Source: a virus. Taken from it: 64,000 bases of DNA. The first letter of the stretch is position 1, and the number at the start of each line of letters is the position of its first letter. The stretch lies in IMG/VR virus record IMGVR_UViG_3300042305_001773, positions 1 through 64,000 of that record; one strand, written 5' to 3'. The position numbers and the translations under genes were made by a program. The notes beneath the pieces were generated by a model that made no database searches, was not told the origin of the DNA, and worked only from the letters and a program-made list of their open reading frames with translations. Positions 32,561-41,321 of this stretch are shown here, one piece after another.

Positions 32561-33084
32561 AGCAACTGCTCCTTCAGGTAAGCCGCAAGGCGTTGGGCCT
32601 GCGGTGTTTCTTCACGAATGATTTGTTCGTAACAGACTGCGCCGTACTGCCGAAAGATCTGCACGTTATTGACGAACCAGCCCATATGGTAACCAGCACG
32701 CATAAAGTTGACCAGATGATTTGTGGCCTCTTCGTCATACACATAGTTCTGACAGCCGAACTTGTGCGCCCAGTACTCTTTGGGTTGGCAGTTAATGTGC
32801 CCGTGTCCGCCCTGCCCCGGAAGTGCCGCGCTAAAGATAATCGTGGGCGCCGTCTGCACTAACTTCTGCACAAACAGGTCCGCGAGTTCCGGGTTAATAT
32901 GCTCAGCAACTTCAAGGCATAGGCAGATATCATAACCCCGGCACATGTCGAACTGCGGGTCAAACACGCTGAACTTATCGTGCGGACAGGCTGGATCAGG
33001 GTCGACGCCGTCTACGATGAAACCAGCGGCGCGGAGTGCGTCGACGTAAATACCGGGACCGCAGCCGACATCAATAATTTCCAT
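32542..33084 (-). CDS. SAM-dependent methyltransferase
   Basis: 180 aa from the ATG at 33084, which has GGAG 11 bases upstream and overlaps the nuclease gene. Class I fold: motif I IIDVGCGPGIYVDAL, acidic end of strand 2 VDGVDPDP, and motif IV-like CLCLEVAEHI, as in UbiE/methyltransf-11-type small-molecule or sugar methyltransferases. Target unknown. Overlaps the ferritin-like gene by 19 bases. Confidence 0.75.
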   Translation of the reverse strand: MEIIDVGCGPGIYVDALRAAGFIVDGVDPDPACPHDKFSVFDPQFDMCRGYDICLCLEVAEHINPELADLFVQKLVQTAPTIIFSAALPGQGGHGHINCQPKEYWAHKFGCQNYVYDEEATNHLVNFMRAGYHMGWFVNNVQIFRQYGAVCYEQIIREETPQAQRLAAYLKEQLLCPTQE

Positions 33085-33685
33085 GCGTGTACGTCTCCGG
33101 CAGCTGATGTAATCCGGGCAGATCAACAGGCGGCCGGATCACCTTAGACACCGGCACGTTCCAGCAGTCCCACTTGTACTTCCAGCCGTTGTGGCTCGTG
33201 GGGTCGACCTCGCCTTTGCGCCCGAACGTGGCGATATCAAAGAACGCTTTTTTAGGCATGAATCCCAGCAACCACGCGCGCTCGCAGTCTTTGTGAATGC
33301 GCGCAAAACAGTACCAGTCACAGAGCTGCCGGACATTCGCGTCGCAGACCGTGCAGTTGTAGAAGTCCCGCGGAACCTCGTCATAGTTCTGCAGCTTCGT
33401 TTTGACGTCAATACGCCCCAAGAGCGTGTCGCGCAGATCCCAGTGATATACATCGTCGCCAGTCGAGCGTTCCCACTGTTGCGCATAGAAGTCATGCACA
33501 ACTTCCTCGCCCAAGAGTCCCGTAAACACGCCGTAGCCAGCGCGAATCGAGTCGTTTAAATGCGCGCGGCCGTATTTTTTCAGCAGCCGCGCCTCCATCT
33601 CGTCCACCCGCGCCAGTGCCCGCTCTAGCTGCTCGGATGTAATAAACACTTCAATAACATGCTGCGTTAATACAGCAGAAGTCAT
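33071..33685 (-). CDS. putative PD-(D/E)XK nuclease
   Basis: 204 aa from the ATG at 33685 behind AAAGGACGCGT. Contains YHWDLRDTLLGRIDVKTKLQ: an Asp followed by a beta strand ending in D-V-K, the core of PD-(D/E)XK endonucleases, preceded by a helix with EEVVHDFY. Several Cys (CTVCDANVRQLCDWYC) may add a structural zinc. Could be a restriction-like or recombination nuclease. Confidence 0.55.
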   Translation of the reverse strand: MTSAVLTQHVIEVFITSEQLERALARVDEMEARLLKKYGRAHLNDSIRAGYGVFTGLLGEEVVHDFYAQQWERSTGDDVYHWDLRDTLLGRIDVKTKLQNYDEVPRDFYNCTVCDANVRQLCDWYCFARIHKDCERAWLLGFMPKKAFFDIATFGRKGEVDPTSHNGWKYKWDCWNVPVSKVIRPPVDLPGLHQLPETYTHGNY

Positions 33686-33749
33686 ACGCGTCCTTTCACT
33701 TCGGGGTGGGCGAAGTGTAGCGCGTATATTCACCGCGTGCAATACGCCG

Positions 33750-34457
33750 CTACAGCTTTTTAAGCATGGCAGCGACAAGCGGATGACGCACGACGTCACT
33801 GTGGGCAAACTGCACAACATCAATGCCCGCGATGCCCTTGAGTTTCGTCACCACTTCATTCATCGGCGGCGGTGAGATTGGTAAGTCCGTCTGCTGCGGA
33901 TCACCGGTCACGATAATCTTCGAGTTCTGCCCGAAGCGCGACAGAAACAGCTTGAACTGCGTATACGTGGCGTTTTGGGCCTCGTCAAATACGCAGATTG
34001 AATCATTGAATGTCCGGCCGCGTAGATAACATAACGGCGCGAGCACCACCGCCCGATTTACAAACTCACGCTTGGGGCCGAACTTGCCGAGTAGCGTGTC
34101 CATGGCGTCGTACAGCGGTTGCATGTACGGATTGACCTTCTCACCAAACGAGCCCGGAAGATAGCCGAGCTTTTCGCCGGCGTCCACGATTGGCCGGGTG
34201 AGCACGATTGAGGTGGCACGTCTGGCCAGCACCTCATTGATAGCAAAAGCCATCGCCAGAAACGTCTTGCCAGAACCAGCCGAGCCGAGCAAGAACGTGA
34301 TGTCGTTTTCGTTTAATGTTTTCCACGCGCGGCGCTGTGTTTCCGTGCGCCATTCAATATCACACGGCGTCAGCGCAGCTTTAACTTTTTCTTGCTGGTC
34401 TTGGCGTTTCTTCTCTTTTTTCTCGGCGCGGCGGGTAGGCCGTGATTTGGGCGCCAT
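33750..34457 (-). CDS. PhoH-like ATPase
   Basis: 235 aa. Lys/Arg-rich N-terminus, then Walker A GSAGSGKTFLA, TRPIVDAGEKLGYLPG, Walker B ICVFDEAQNAT and VTGDPQQTDLP, all hallmarks of PhoH. PhoH proteins are ATPases with proposed RNA helicase/ribonuclease-linked roles and are common in large phages. Length matches phage forms. Surrounded by nuclease and methyltransferase genes. Confidence 0.88.
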   Translation of the reverse strand: MAPKSRPTRRAEKKEKKRQDQQEKVKAALTPCDIEWRTETQRRAWKTLNENDITFLLGSAGSGKTFLAMAFAINEVLARRATSIVLTRPIVDAGEKLGYLPGSFGEKVNPYMQPLYDAMDTLLGKFGPKREFVNRAVVLAPLCYLRGRTFNDSICVFDEAQNATYTQFKLFLSRFGQNSKIIVTGDPQQTDLPISPPPMNEVVTKLKGIAGIDVVQFAHSDVVRHPLVAAMLKKL

Positions 34458-34516
34458 AGAGTAGTGCCTTCCTTGGTGTAGTGCGTGTAGAACTGCGGCG
34501 TGAAGACTCCTCTAGA

Positions 34517-36781
34517 TTACAGGTCGGCGAGATCGCTCACGCGGCCGGACTGAAGCGGTTCAACACCGCCGGCCGGAGCTTGATTCGGCTGCGGCGATTG
34601 CGGGCCGTAGTAGAACGGGTTTCGTACGTTGGGCACGTATGACCGCGCTGTTTGAGCGGCATTCGTCACGCCACGACGGACGTCATTGGCTGTATTTACT
34701 ACAGTGTTTCGCGCCGTGCCGTAGGCTGTACCGACCGCGTCGCCCATCGCAGATCCGGCGTCGTGAACGCCTTGGCCGATAGCGCGCGGAACAGCCATCG
34801 CGGCTTGTCCGGCCTGCTGTAAACCAGCGCCGGCGCGGTTGGCCATGTCCGAACCAAACTGCTGCGCAGAGCTAACATAAGGATCCACGGCCGGCGCTGT
34901 GGCACGATATGCGCCGTAGGTAGCTCCAGCCGCAATCGGCATGGCCACGGCTGTGCGAGCGGCGTTCATGGCTGTGCTGCCCGGAACCTGTGTGCCGGCC
35001 CAGCGCGCGACGTTTCCAGCGCCGCGAGCGACTTGCCCAGCGCCGTACATACCAGCGCCAGTCGCCGCACGAATACCGCCGCCGACAGCGTTACCCACAC
35101 CGCCGCGCATCATTTGTTGTGCGCCGCCGGTCGCCATCTGAGCGCCGCGATTTACAGCCGCATTACCAAGTTCGCCGGCCGCCGCGCCGGTAGCGCGACT
35201 TACTGTGCGAGCGCCGCCAGCAACGGCACGACCGCCGCCACGAGCCATCGCGCCGAGCCCTTTGGCGCCAGCGCCGATTAAACCACTCACGAGCCCAGCA
35301 GCTTCTTTTTCGCCGTGCGGCTGTTGCGCGTTCGCTGCGTCTGTCGGTACGGGGTTGGGCGCCGAGCGTTGCTTGTCGTCGATGATCTTGTTACTGCCGC
35401 GCGCACTCGGTGTGCAGCTCATCTCGGTCTTGCCGCGAGGCGCACTGGAGACAGCTTTCTTTTCTTTCTTGTCTTTCTTGTCTTTCTTTTTCTTGCTGCC
35501 GCCCGGTCGGCACGAATCGTTGCTGTACGGCTTCTTGCCCGGCACCGGTTCATAACCAGTCCAGCACCGGCCCGCTGCTTTACCGAACTCCAGCGCCGAG
35601 CCCTGCTTCATACCGTTCGTGCTCGCATTCTGCAGCTGCGGCATAAGCTGTTCAATGATATTTCTATTGTGGGTCAAAAAGTCATACATCTGCCGCCCCT
35701 GTCCGCTGCTCATGTTAGGATCGCGCCCCATGAGCATTGTCGTGCCAAACTCAGGGCTCAACTGGCTCAGCGCGTTGATCTGATCCATCGGGTTCCCGCC
35801 ACCACCGCCAAGCATGCTGTACAACCCGTTGGCGCCCTGACCGACCATGCGCCGGGGCCCGTCACCAAACATGCCGGCACCCGCGGCGCCAAGACCAGCG
35901 GCGCCGAGACCCAGTGCGCCCATACCGGCACCCAAACCAGTGTTGCCGCGCCCGCCCATGAACGCACCAGCTAGCGCCAGCGGAACACCGGCGCCGATAG
36001 CGTAGCGGGCTTCGATCGGCAGGCTGTTCCACATGCCCATCAAGCCGCCGTTGTTGGGATTTGCTTCAGCGTGCTGCGCCATAGACATCTGCGTATTCAT
36101 CTGCTGCGCATCGACGTTTTCCGGCGTCGGTTCGCTGCCAATGCCCATGGCTTTTCCGGCGTAGTGCATGCCAGCAGCACCGGTACCAGCACCCACAGCG
36201 AGATTTAGCGGATTGCGCGCATTCGTCATCGCCGACGAACCGCCGCCCATCCACTCGGGCAGATTCTTCGCCGCAGCCTGTGTCCGGCCGATTGTCTGAT
36301 CGCCGAAACGCTGGCCGGCAGCACGCGGATCTAACCCGCGCACGCCCTGCACCATGTCGTCAGCCTTGTTAAGCCCGCGACGCATGACATTCATTGTGCC
36401 GCGGCCGAGCCCGCCGACAGCGTCTACAGCTTGGCCTGCGAGTCGGCCGGGTGCGCCGTGATACAAAGAAGCGGCCTGACCTTGCGCAGCGCGGGCAGCA
36501 GCATCGAGCCGGCTGGGCCCTGTCGGTTTTGCCGTGAGCGGCACTGCTTTGTAACGATCCTTGAGCGGAATAGTCAGCGGATCAACAACGTTTTGTTGCA
36601 TGCCGCGCTGATAGCCGCGCGTGGCGCTCGTGCCGCGATTGACGAGCTGTTTTCCGCCGCGCACCGCATCATCGGCAAGACCTTTTACGGCTTTAGTACC
36701 CGCGCCAAGCAAGCCGCTGAGTAATTTATTGGCTTCTTTTTCGTGGCCGCCGATGTGCTGACCAAACTCATATGCGTTCAT
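34517..36781 (-). CDS. large Gly/Ala/Arg-rich tagged protein with internal duplication
   Basis: 754 aa starting MNAYEFGQHIGGHEKEANKL, the tag shared with the next two genes. The sequence after the tag (EKEANKLLSGLLGAGTKAVK) reappears near residue 490 (EKEAAGLVSGLIGAGAKGLG), so the protein is an internal duplication. Between the copies are long glycine-zipper stretches and a segment RCWTGYEPVPGKKPYSNDSC followed by a Lys/Asp run (KKKKDKKDKKEKK). From memory similar CWxGYxxVPGxKPYSxxSC segments occur in other viral proteins. Probably a virion protein; possible membrane- or DNA-associated role. Confidence 0.6.
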   Translation of the reverse strand: MNAYEFGQHIGGHEKEANKLLSGLLGAGTKAVKGLADDAVRGGKQLVNRGTSATRGYQRGMQQNVVDPLTIPLKDRYKAVPLTAKPTGPSRLDAAARAAQGQAASLYHGAPGRLAGQAVDAVGGLGRGTMNVMRRGLNKADDMVQGVRGLDPRAAGQRFGDQTIGRTQAAAKNLPEWMGGGSSAMTNARNPLNLAVGAGTGAAGMHYAGKAMGIGSEPTPENVDAQQMNTQMSMAQHAEANPNNGGLMGMWNSLPIEARYAIGAGVPLALAGAFMGGRGNTGLGAGMGALGLGAAGLGAAGAGMFGDGPRRMVGQGANGLYSMLGGGGGNPMDQINALSQLSPEFGTTMLMGRDPNMSSGQGRQMYDFLTHNRNIIEQLMPQLQNASTNGMKQGSALEFGKAAGRCWTGYEPVPGKKPYSNDSCRPGGSKKKKDKKDKKEKKAVSSAPRGKTEMSCTPSARGSNKIIDDKQRSAPNPVPTDAANAQQPHGEKEAAGLVSGLIGAGAKGLGAMARGGGRAVAGGARTVSRATGAAAGELGNAAVNRGAQMATGGAQQMMRGGVGNAVGGGIRAATGAGMYGAGQVARGAGNVARWAGTQVPGSTAMNAARTAVAMPIAAGATYGAYRATAPAVDPYVSSAQQFGSDMANRAGAGLQQAGQAAMAVPRAIGQGVHDAGSAMGDAVGTAYGTARNTVVNTANDVRRGVTNAAQTARSYVPNVRNPFYYGPQSPQPNQAPAGGVEPLQSGRVSDLADL

Positions 36782-36929
36782 GAGTGTTCTCTTCCTGTTT
36801 TGTTATTTGTGTCGGCGCTGGGTAATCACACCGGCCGCCTTCGCAACATGTTTCCAGAATAATGCGGCAAAACGGACAAACTAGCTTGCCGCGAATCTCA
36901 ATTCCCGGGCTTTCGCACTGCGGGCACAT
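36768..36929 (-). CDS. 53-aa zinc-ribbon protein
   Basis: ATG overlaps the previous stop as TAATG and the stop overlaps the start region of the 754-aa gene. Product has CPQC, ten residues later CPFC, then CCEGGRC, i.e. at least one full zinc-ribbon set. The tight couplings at both ends argue that it is translated. Role unknown. Confidence 0.6.
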   Translation of the reverse strand: MCPQCESPGIEIRGKLVCPFCRIILETCCEGGRCDYPAPTQITKQEENTHERI

Positions 36930-37561
36930 TACCACTCAAACTCCACTGGCTTGCGCGTCTTGTAGCTGAAGTCGACATCGAGCGGCGACTGAAACCGTAC
37001 GTTGGGAAGCGGCAGCTTGGGGGCTACCGCCGCTGTACCGCCAAGTAACCCAGCAGCTGCAAGTGTCGGTACGCCAAGCGGCGCGTCGCCTACCGCGCGC
37101 ACGCCCTTGCCAACAGCCTGCAGCCCTTCGCCGGCCAAGTTCACGGCATGACCAGCGCCGCGCACAGCCGACCCGCCGAGTCGCATGCCGTGGCCAAGCA
37201 CGCCGCGAATGTCTCGCGTGGTGCGTGTGCTGCCGCTGCCAATATTGTTAATCATGCTCTTGCCGGTCGTCTGCATGCCGCGGCCGGTACCCAACAGCAG
37301 GCCGCCAAGTCCAGTCGAGTTCCCAAGGCTGGTGCCGTCTTTAGGGCTAAATGTGGGCCGCGCCTTGGAGCCAATGATCTCGCCAGCGCCCTGCAAACCG
37401 CGCCCGAAACCCTTGACGATATGCTGCGAGCCGCGATTGATCGTCTGCGCGCCGCGACCAATACCAGACGCCGCGTTGGCAAGCCGCGCGACAATCTTTT
37501 CAAAGCCGGCGCCCTGCTTTTCTAGCTGGCCGACGTTGTATCCAAACTCATACGCGTTCAT
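36929..37561 (-). CDS. YEFG-tagged Gly-rich protein, 210 aa
   Basis: Starts MNAYEFGYNVGQLEKQGAGF, nearly the same first eight residues as the 754-aa protein. The rest is Gly/Arg/Ala-rich with amphipathic repeats (GRGAQTINRGSQHIVKGFGR) and ends with an aromatic-rich tail (FSYKTRKPVEFEW). No known domain. Paralogue of the adjacent tagged proteins; virion location is inference. Confidence 0.6.
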   Translation of the reverse strand: MNAYEFGYNVGQLEKQGAGFEKIVARLANAASGIGRGAQTINRGSQHIVKGFGRGLQGAGEIIGSKARPTFSPKDGTSLGNSTGLGGLLLGTGRGMQTTGKSMINNIGSGSTRTTRDIRGVLGHGMRLGGSAVRGAGHAVNLAGEGLQAVGKGVRAVGDAPLGVPTLAAAGLLGGTAAVAPKLPLPNVRFQSPLDVDFSYKTRKPVEFEW

Positions 37562-37581
37562 ACTTCCTGCTCCTTTTGATA

Positions 37582-38268
37582 TTAAAAGCTGGCCAGCGGG
37601 GTGTTGGCCTGTCCGCCGCCGTAGATGCCGGGGCCGCTAGGCTGGAACTGTTGTGCCGGCTGCCCGCCGCCAATGCCCATCGCGCTCATGCCCAAACTTC
37701 CGGCTGCGCCGGCAATCGGCAGAGCAATCGGGGCAGACTGCAGCGGATTTTTAATTCCGGCGTTATACATTTTGCCCATCATGCCCGGGTTTTGAACTGT
37801 CGGCATTACCTTCTGAATACCACCGCTGAGCGCGCGATTGGCGTTCGTGACCGCGGTGGTGCCCTTGGTCAAAAACTGCTGCGAACCGCGGGTAAGCGCT
37901 TTGCCTGTGTTCGTAAAACCGGCGCGGGCTAGCTGCTTACCGCCGCCAGCAATCGCGCGGCCGACGCCCTTGGCAGCAAAACCCCATCCGGGAATGAAAC
38001 TCAGCGCGCCGCTCAAGCCAGACATACCTGCGTCCATAAGTCGGCCGTTATACAGATGGCGCGATACGTCATTAATCGCTGTGGGTACGCCCGTAAACGG
38101 ATTCGAATACAGCGCCGTGTCAGCAACCAACCCGCGCTGCGTCGGGTCGCCTAGCGGGTTGATTTGACCCATTGCTGACCCCGTACCAAGTACTGCATCG
38201 CCAAGGGCGTTCTGCGCACGCTTCTCTGTCGCCAGCCCGACGCGATATCCAAACTCATACGGCTGCAT
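37582..38268 (-). CDS. YEFG-tagged Gly-rich protein, 228 aa
   Basis: Start chosen at the ATG at 38268, which has GGAGTTTTAAT upstream and puts the tag MQPYEFGYRVGLATEKRAQN at the very N-terminus as in its paralogues. Body is Gly/Ala/Met-rich (GKALTRGSQQFLTKGTTAVT) with a hydrophobic central part (SGALSFIPGWGFAAKGVG). Unknown function. Confidence 0.6.
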   Translation of the reverse strand: MQPYEFGYRVGLATEKRAQNALGDAVLGTGSAMGQINPLGDPTQRGLVADTALYSNPFTGVPTAINDVSRHLYNGRLMDAGMSGLSGALSFIPGWGFAAKGVGRAIAGGGKQLARAGFTNTGKALTRGSQQFLTKGTTAVTNANRALSGGIQKVMPTVQNPGMMGKMYNAGIKNPLQSAPIALPIAGAAGSLGMSAMGIGGGQPAQQFQPSGPGIYGGGQANTPLASF

Positions 38269-38298
38269 ATTAAAACTCCGCGCCAACGCGATGACGGA

Positions 38299-38835
38299 TT
38301 ATTTGTTTGAGCATTCCCGACTGCACCGAAATACCAGCGAATAGCGTGTATCCGCGACTGGGAGTATTTCATGGTTCCAATTGTAGCGAATTTCGTCGCG
38401 CAGTTGTACAAGACTTCGGGGCGGCAGTTCTACGGAAAACGCACGCTTCTGTAACGTAAATACCATCGTGGCCGGCGTAAGTAAGCTTAATACTGTGATT
38501 ACCGCGCCGCCTTCCGGTAAATCCACGTGCGGTTTGATCACCTGTTTTTCCAAATATTGATTCAGCGTAATGGAGTCCGGGCGCTGTTCTACAAGGTTCT
38601 GCGCCACAAGCCTGTCCAGCACAAACTGAAAATGTTCTGGAATCGTGTCCGACAAAATATCATTGGGATACGGAACTGGCGAACCCCAACGCTGAATCAC
38701 ATTTCGTGTACGGACGTGTCGGCGTGTGTGCCCTGTTGGAATACCGGCCTCGATGTGCGCGAGTAATACCTGCTCCTCAGCCGGAGACAAAAACTCGTTT
38801 ATTAGCGTGAGCGTGCTGACGTCGGATGGAAGCAT
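38299..38835 (-). CDS. AlkB-like 2-oxoglutarate/Fe(II) dioxygenase
   Basis: 178 aa. LNQYLEKQVIKPHVDLPEGG gives the HxD iron motif in the usual NxYxxxxxIxxHxD context; a second His (IRYNWNHEILPV) and the RYSLVFR arginine motif complete the 2OG/iron site. Such enzymes demethylate alkylated nucleic acid bases or hydroxylate proteins; phages often carry them. Substrate not determinable. Confidence 0.75.
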   Translation of the reverse strand: MLPSDVSTLTLINEFLSPAEEQVLLAHIEAGIPTGHTRRHVRTRNVIQRWGSPVPYPNDILSDTIPEHFQFVLDRLVAQNLVEQRPDSITLNQYLEKQVIKPHVDLPEGGAVITVLSLLTPATMVFTLQKRAFSVELPPRSLVQLRDEIRYNWNHEILPVADTRYSLVFRCSRECSNK

Positions 38836-38850
38836 GGCTGGCGCTGACGT

Positions 38851-39225
38851 TTATTTGTTTGGCTTGACCGGGCAGCGACGATTGTTAAGCATTTCTCGGC
38901 GAAACGCTGCCGCCGTTTTGCGTACGTTCTTGTTGTAGCAATGATAGTTAAAAAAGTGCCCAAACATAAAGTGACACGGCGACTCACACAACGTCATGAG
39001 ATTGCTTTCAGTCAATTCCAACTCCGGCGCAACACTCACCGGAAAAACATGGTGCACGGCAAGGTTTTTTGTCCGCCCGCAAACTTCACACGCCGGATGT
39101 TTTTTTAAATGTTCGGCTCTGACTCGCCGCCACTCGCCTGCTCGCTGCCGCAGATCGAGGATGTATTTGGGGCGCAACCAGAGCGGCAGGCCGCGGTAGA
39201 AATAGCCGAAAAGTTTTGCAAACAT
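38851..39225 (-). CDS. HNH endonuclease
   Basis: 124 aa. CEVCGRTKNLAVHHVFPVSV, then NLMTLCESPCHFMFGH: two CxxC-type zinc pairs around the HH...N...H catalytic frame of HNH nucleases. Phage HNH proteins act in packaging or as homing nucleases; no adjacent intron was detected. Its first 40 codons overlap the 80-aa gene upstream. Confidence 0.75.
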   Translation of the reverse strand: MFAKLFGYFYRGLPLWLRPKYILDLRQRAGEWRRVRAEHLKKHPACEVCGRTKNLAVHHVFPVSVAPELELTESNLMTLCESPCHFMFGHFFNYHCYNKNVRKTAAAFRREMLNNRRCPVKPNK

Positions 39226-39347
39226 GGCCGGACTTTCGTGCTGCCGCGAACATACGGCGGATCATAGGGGCAGTTTTTACATTTTTTGCCGCAGCACATA
39301 CGCTGCGCCAGAAGGATGTCGCGAGACAAGGGCTGATACTTACTCAC
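39105..39347 (-). CDS. small CCGxxCxNCPY-motif protein overlapping the HNH gene
   Basis: 80 aa from a GTG at 39347. N-terminal half YQPLSRDILLAQRMCCGKKC and NCPYDPP matches the CCGxGCxNCPY family (DUF5522/oxidoreductase-like, from memory), whose members normally end shortly after that motif. Here the frame runs on for about 40 Ser/Cys-rich codons inside the HNH gene, suggesting a lost stop or a past deletion joining the two genes. Confidence 0.5.
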   Translation of the reverse strand: MSKYQPLSRDILLAQRMCCGKKCKNCPYDPPYVRGSTKVRPCLQNFSAISTAACRSGCAPNTSSICGSEQASGGESEPNI

Positions 39348-39603
39348 ACTCGTTGTACTTCACGACAAGATACGTCCCGAGAAATGCGCCCAACGCCAAC
39401 GGAACCACATAGAGCGGATTCTTGGAGTACGAGATCACGCCGTATGCGCCGAGGCTATACAAAAAAGAACTCACCACGGCGGCATTGATTGGTTGCCGCT
39501 TGCTGACGCAGATCACGTACATGGCATACAAGATATCAATGACCACATAGGTCACGAAGATTACGCCGGCCGTGCCCCAGTGAAAGTCTTGCCACATGTT
39601 CAC
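39340..39603 (-). CDS. small membrane protein, 87 aa
   Basis: Three hydrophobic helices (GVIFVTYVVIDILYAMYVI, VVSSFLYSLGAYGVI, VVPLALGAFLGTYLVV). Stop overlaps the GTG of the next gene. Resembles small phage inner-membrane proteins of unknown function. Confidence 0.6.
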   Translation of the reverse strand: MNMWQDFHWGTAGVIFVTYVVIDILYAMYVICVSKRQPINAAVVSSFLYSLGAYGVISYSKNPLYVVPLALGAFLGTYLVVKYNECE

Positions 39604-39604
39604 C

Positions 39605-39958
39605 TCACTTCACTGTTGCGGCGTGAGTGAACTTCTTCTCGTAGTGGGAGTAAATTTCCGCAAACGCAACGCCCCACGCAGCGTCATGGGCTAACTTATT
39701 AAACGCTTCGTCCGTCGTGGCTTCGTCAAGCCGATGGTTCCACGCCCGCGCATGTGCCCACTCGTGGATCAAGACGTCCATGGCGCGGGATTCATCCAGA
39801 CTCTTGTCGATCTGGATGTGGAACTTCTTGCCCTGTTTCCAGCAGCGGCCCTCTAATTTAGATAGCTTTACCCGGCGTACGCTCACGGGAAAAGCCGCGG
39901 GACACTCGTTTTTGAGCATCCGCAGGAGGGCTTGATAATATTTAAAACGAGCCGCCAT
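39605..39958 (-). CDS. HExxH zinc metallopeptidase-like protein (SprT-like)
   Basis: 117 aa. Contains MDVLIHEWAHARAWNH, an HEWAH zinc motif in a helix preceded by a compact beta part (KLEGRCWKQGKKFHIQIDKS), as in SprT-like/WSS1-type minimal proteases. A downstream Asp/Glu/His third ligand is not certain. Possible DNA-protein crosslink or general protease role; inference only. Confidence 0.6.
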   Translation of the reverse strand: MAARFKYYQALLRMLKNECPAAFPVSVRRVKLSKLEGRCWKQGKKFHIQIDKSLDESRAMDVLIHEWAHARAWNHRLDEATTDEAFNKLAHDAAWGVAFAEIYSHYEKKFTHAATVK

Positions 39959-40033
39959 GCTCTATCCTCCTGAAGGGCGTCCTTGCCACAACGGAGTGAT
40001 TATACTTGAGCCGGCGGAGTTTGGCGGCAGCGA

Positions 40034-41218
40034 TTATTTCGCGTTATTTTGCAGCTGCGCTAACACAGCCGCGGCGCTTTCTTTAACTTCCTCGTCACCC
40101 GAGTCTTCCGACTTTTCCTCGGACTTTTCTTCTTTTTCGTCGCTCTCGGGCTTTTTCTTTTTCTTACCGATACTGGAGCCGATGTTACTGCCCAGATGCG
40201 CGCCGGCACCCAGACCAGCAGCGCCGCCGGCTAACAGGCCAATACCGGCACCCGGACCGCCGCCCAGCGCGCCGCCAGCGAGAGCGCCCATGATGCCACC
40301 GCCAGCGCCGCCAGCCAGCCCACCAATACCACCGCCCGCGACACCCCCCAACGTAGAAAGCAGCGACGATTGTTTTTGCGCGCCACGAAGCCGCATGGGC
40401 TCGGGTGTGCCGCTCAAAAATCGCAGCGCCGGGGCCATCATCTGTTCAAACGACGACGAGCCGTCGCGGTCGAGACCGGTGAAAACGGTTGGTCCAAGTT
40501 TTGGTTTTTGCAGCGGCGTTTTATTTACAGGCGCGGCGGGTGTTGCCTTTGGTTTGTTAAGCGATCGGTAGGCTTCGCTCGCGGCCAGCGCCCCGCTGGC
40601 CCCAATAGTGCCGCCAATAGCCGGATAAAACACGTCATCACTGGCTAACGTTTTTGCCGCAGTGCCCAATCCTTTGCGGATGCTATTTAAAACTGACGAG
40701 GCGGCCCCGGCTTCTTTATTTTCCCACGACGGCTTGCCAATGGCAGCGCTGGCGCCGGCATAGCCCAGCCCGGCACCACCGACCGCGCCTGTCGTACCGC
40801 CGCGCACAATCGCGTTGCGCAGATACGCGTCGGTGTACGGCGACAGCGAGCCCGGGCTGCGAATCGGGACCTTCTTGCCGCCGCGTGACATCGTCCGACC
40901 ACCGCGCTGTACAAACCGCTTGAGCGCGTCGGCTAATTGCGCTGCGCTCGGGCCAAAGAGTGTTTTGCCGATACGAGGACTTGCCGCCGCGAGCGCAAGA
41001 GCCCCCAGCGCTCCGCCTACACCACCGCCAATCATGCCAGCACCTGTGCCAGTGCCTTTGACAGCCCCACGGCCCAGTCCTTCCATGCGGTGTCCAGACG
41101 GCGACGTGACTGCGCCCAGACCAGCGCCCACACCCGCTGTGATCGGCAGCGTCACGAACGCCTGCTTGCCGACCTGTTTCCCAACCTGCATGCCAAATTG
41201 TTCGGGCGTAACACTCAT
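40034..41218 (-). CDS. QFG-tagged glycine-zipper protein, 394 aa
   Basis: I use the ATG at 41218 because it places SVTPEQFGMQVGKQVGKQAF at the N-terminus, parallel to the YEFG-tagged proteins, and has AGGTG upstream. A start at 41344 would add 42 residues. Long Gly/Ala zipper runs near the N-terminus and again before the C-terminus (GGAGGGIMGALAGGALGG), then a Lys-run and an acidic Glu/Ser tail (EKEEKSEEKSED). Likely membrane-active or virion protein. Confidence 0.55.
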   Translation of the reverse strand: MSVTPEQFGMQVGKQVGKQAFVTLPITAGVGAGLGAVTSPSGHRMEGLGRGAVKGTGTGAGMIGGGVGGALGALALAAASPRIGKTLFGPSAAQLADALKRFVQRGGRTMSRGGKKVPIRSPGSLSPYTDAYLRNAIVRGGTTGAVGGAGLGYAGASAAIGKPSWENKEAGAASSVLNSIRKGLGTAAKTLASDDVFYPAIGGTIGASGALAASEAYRSLNKPKATPAAPVNKTPLQKPKLGPTVFTGLDRDGSSSFEQMMAPALRFLSGTPEPMRLRGAQKQSSLLSTLGGVAGGGIGGLAGGAGGGIMGALAGGALGGGPGAGIGLLAGGAAGLGAGAHLGSNIGSSIGKKKKKPESDEKEEKSEEKSEDSGDEEVKESAAAVLAQLQNNAK

Positions 41219-41321
41219 GCGAGCACCTGTGGCTTGAATATGGTTTTGAAGTTTGCGCGTAGTCACGTGCTGCATGATCTTTTCAAACAGCTTGCGCCGC
41301 GACAGCGCCAACTCCGTTAGT

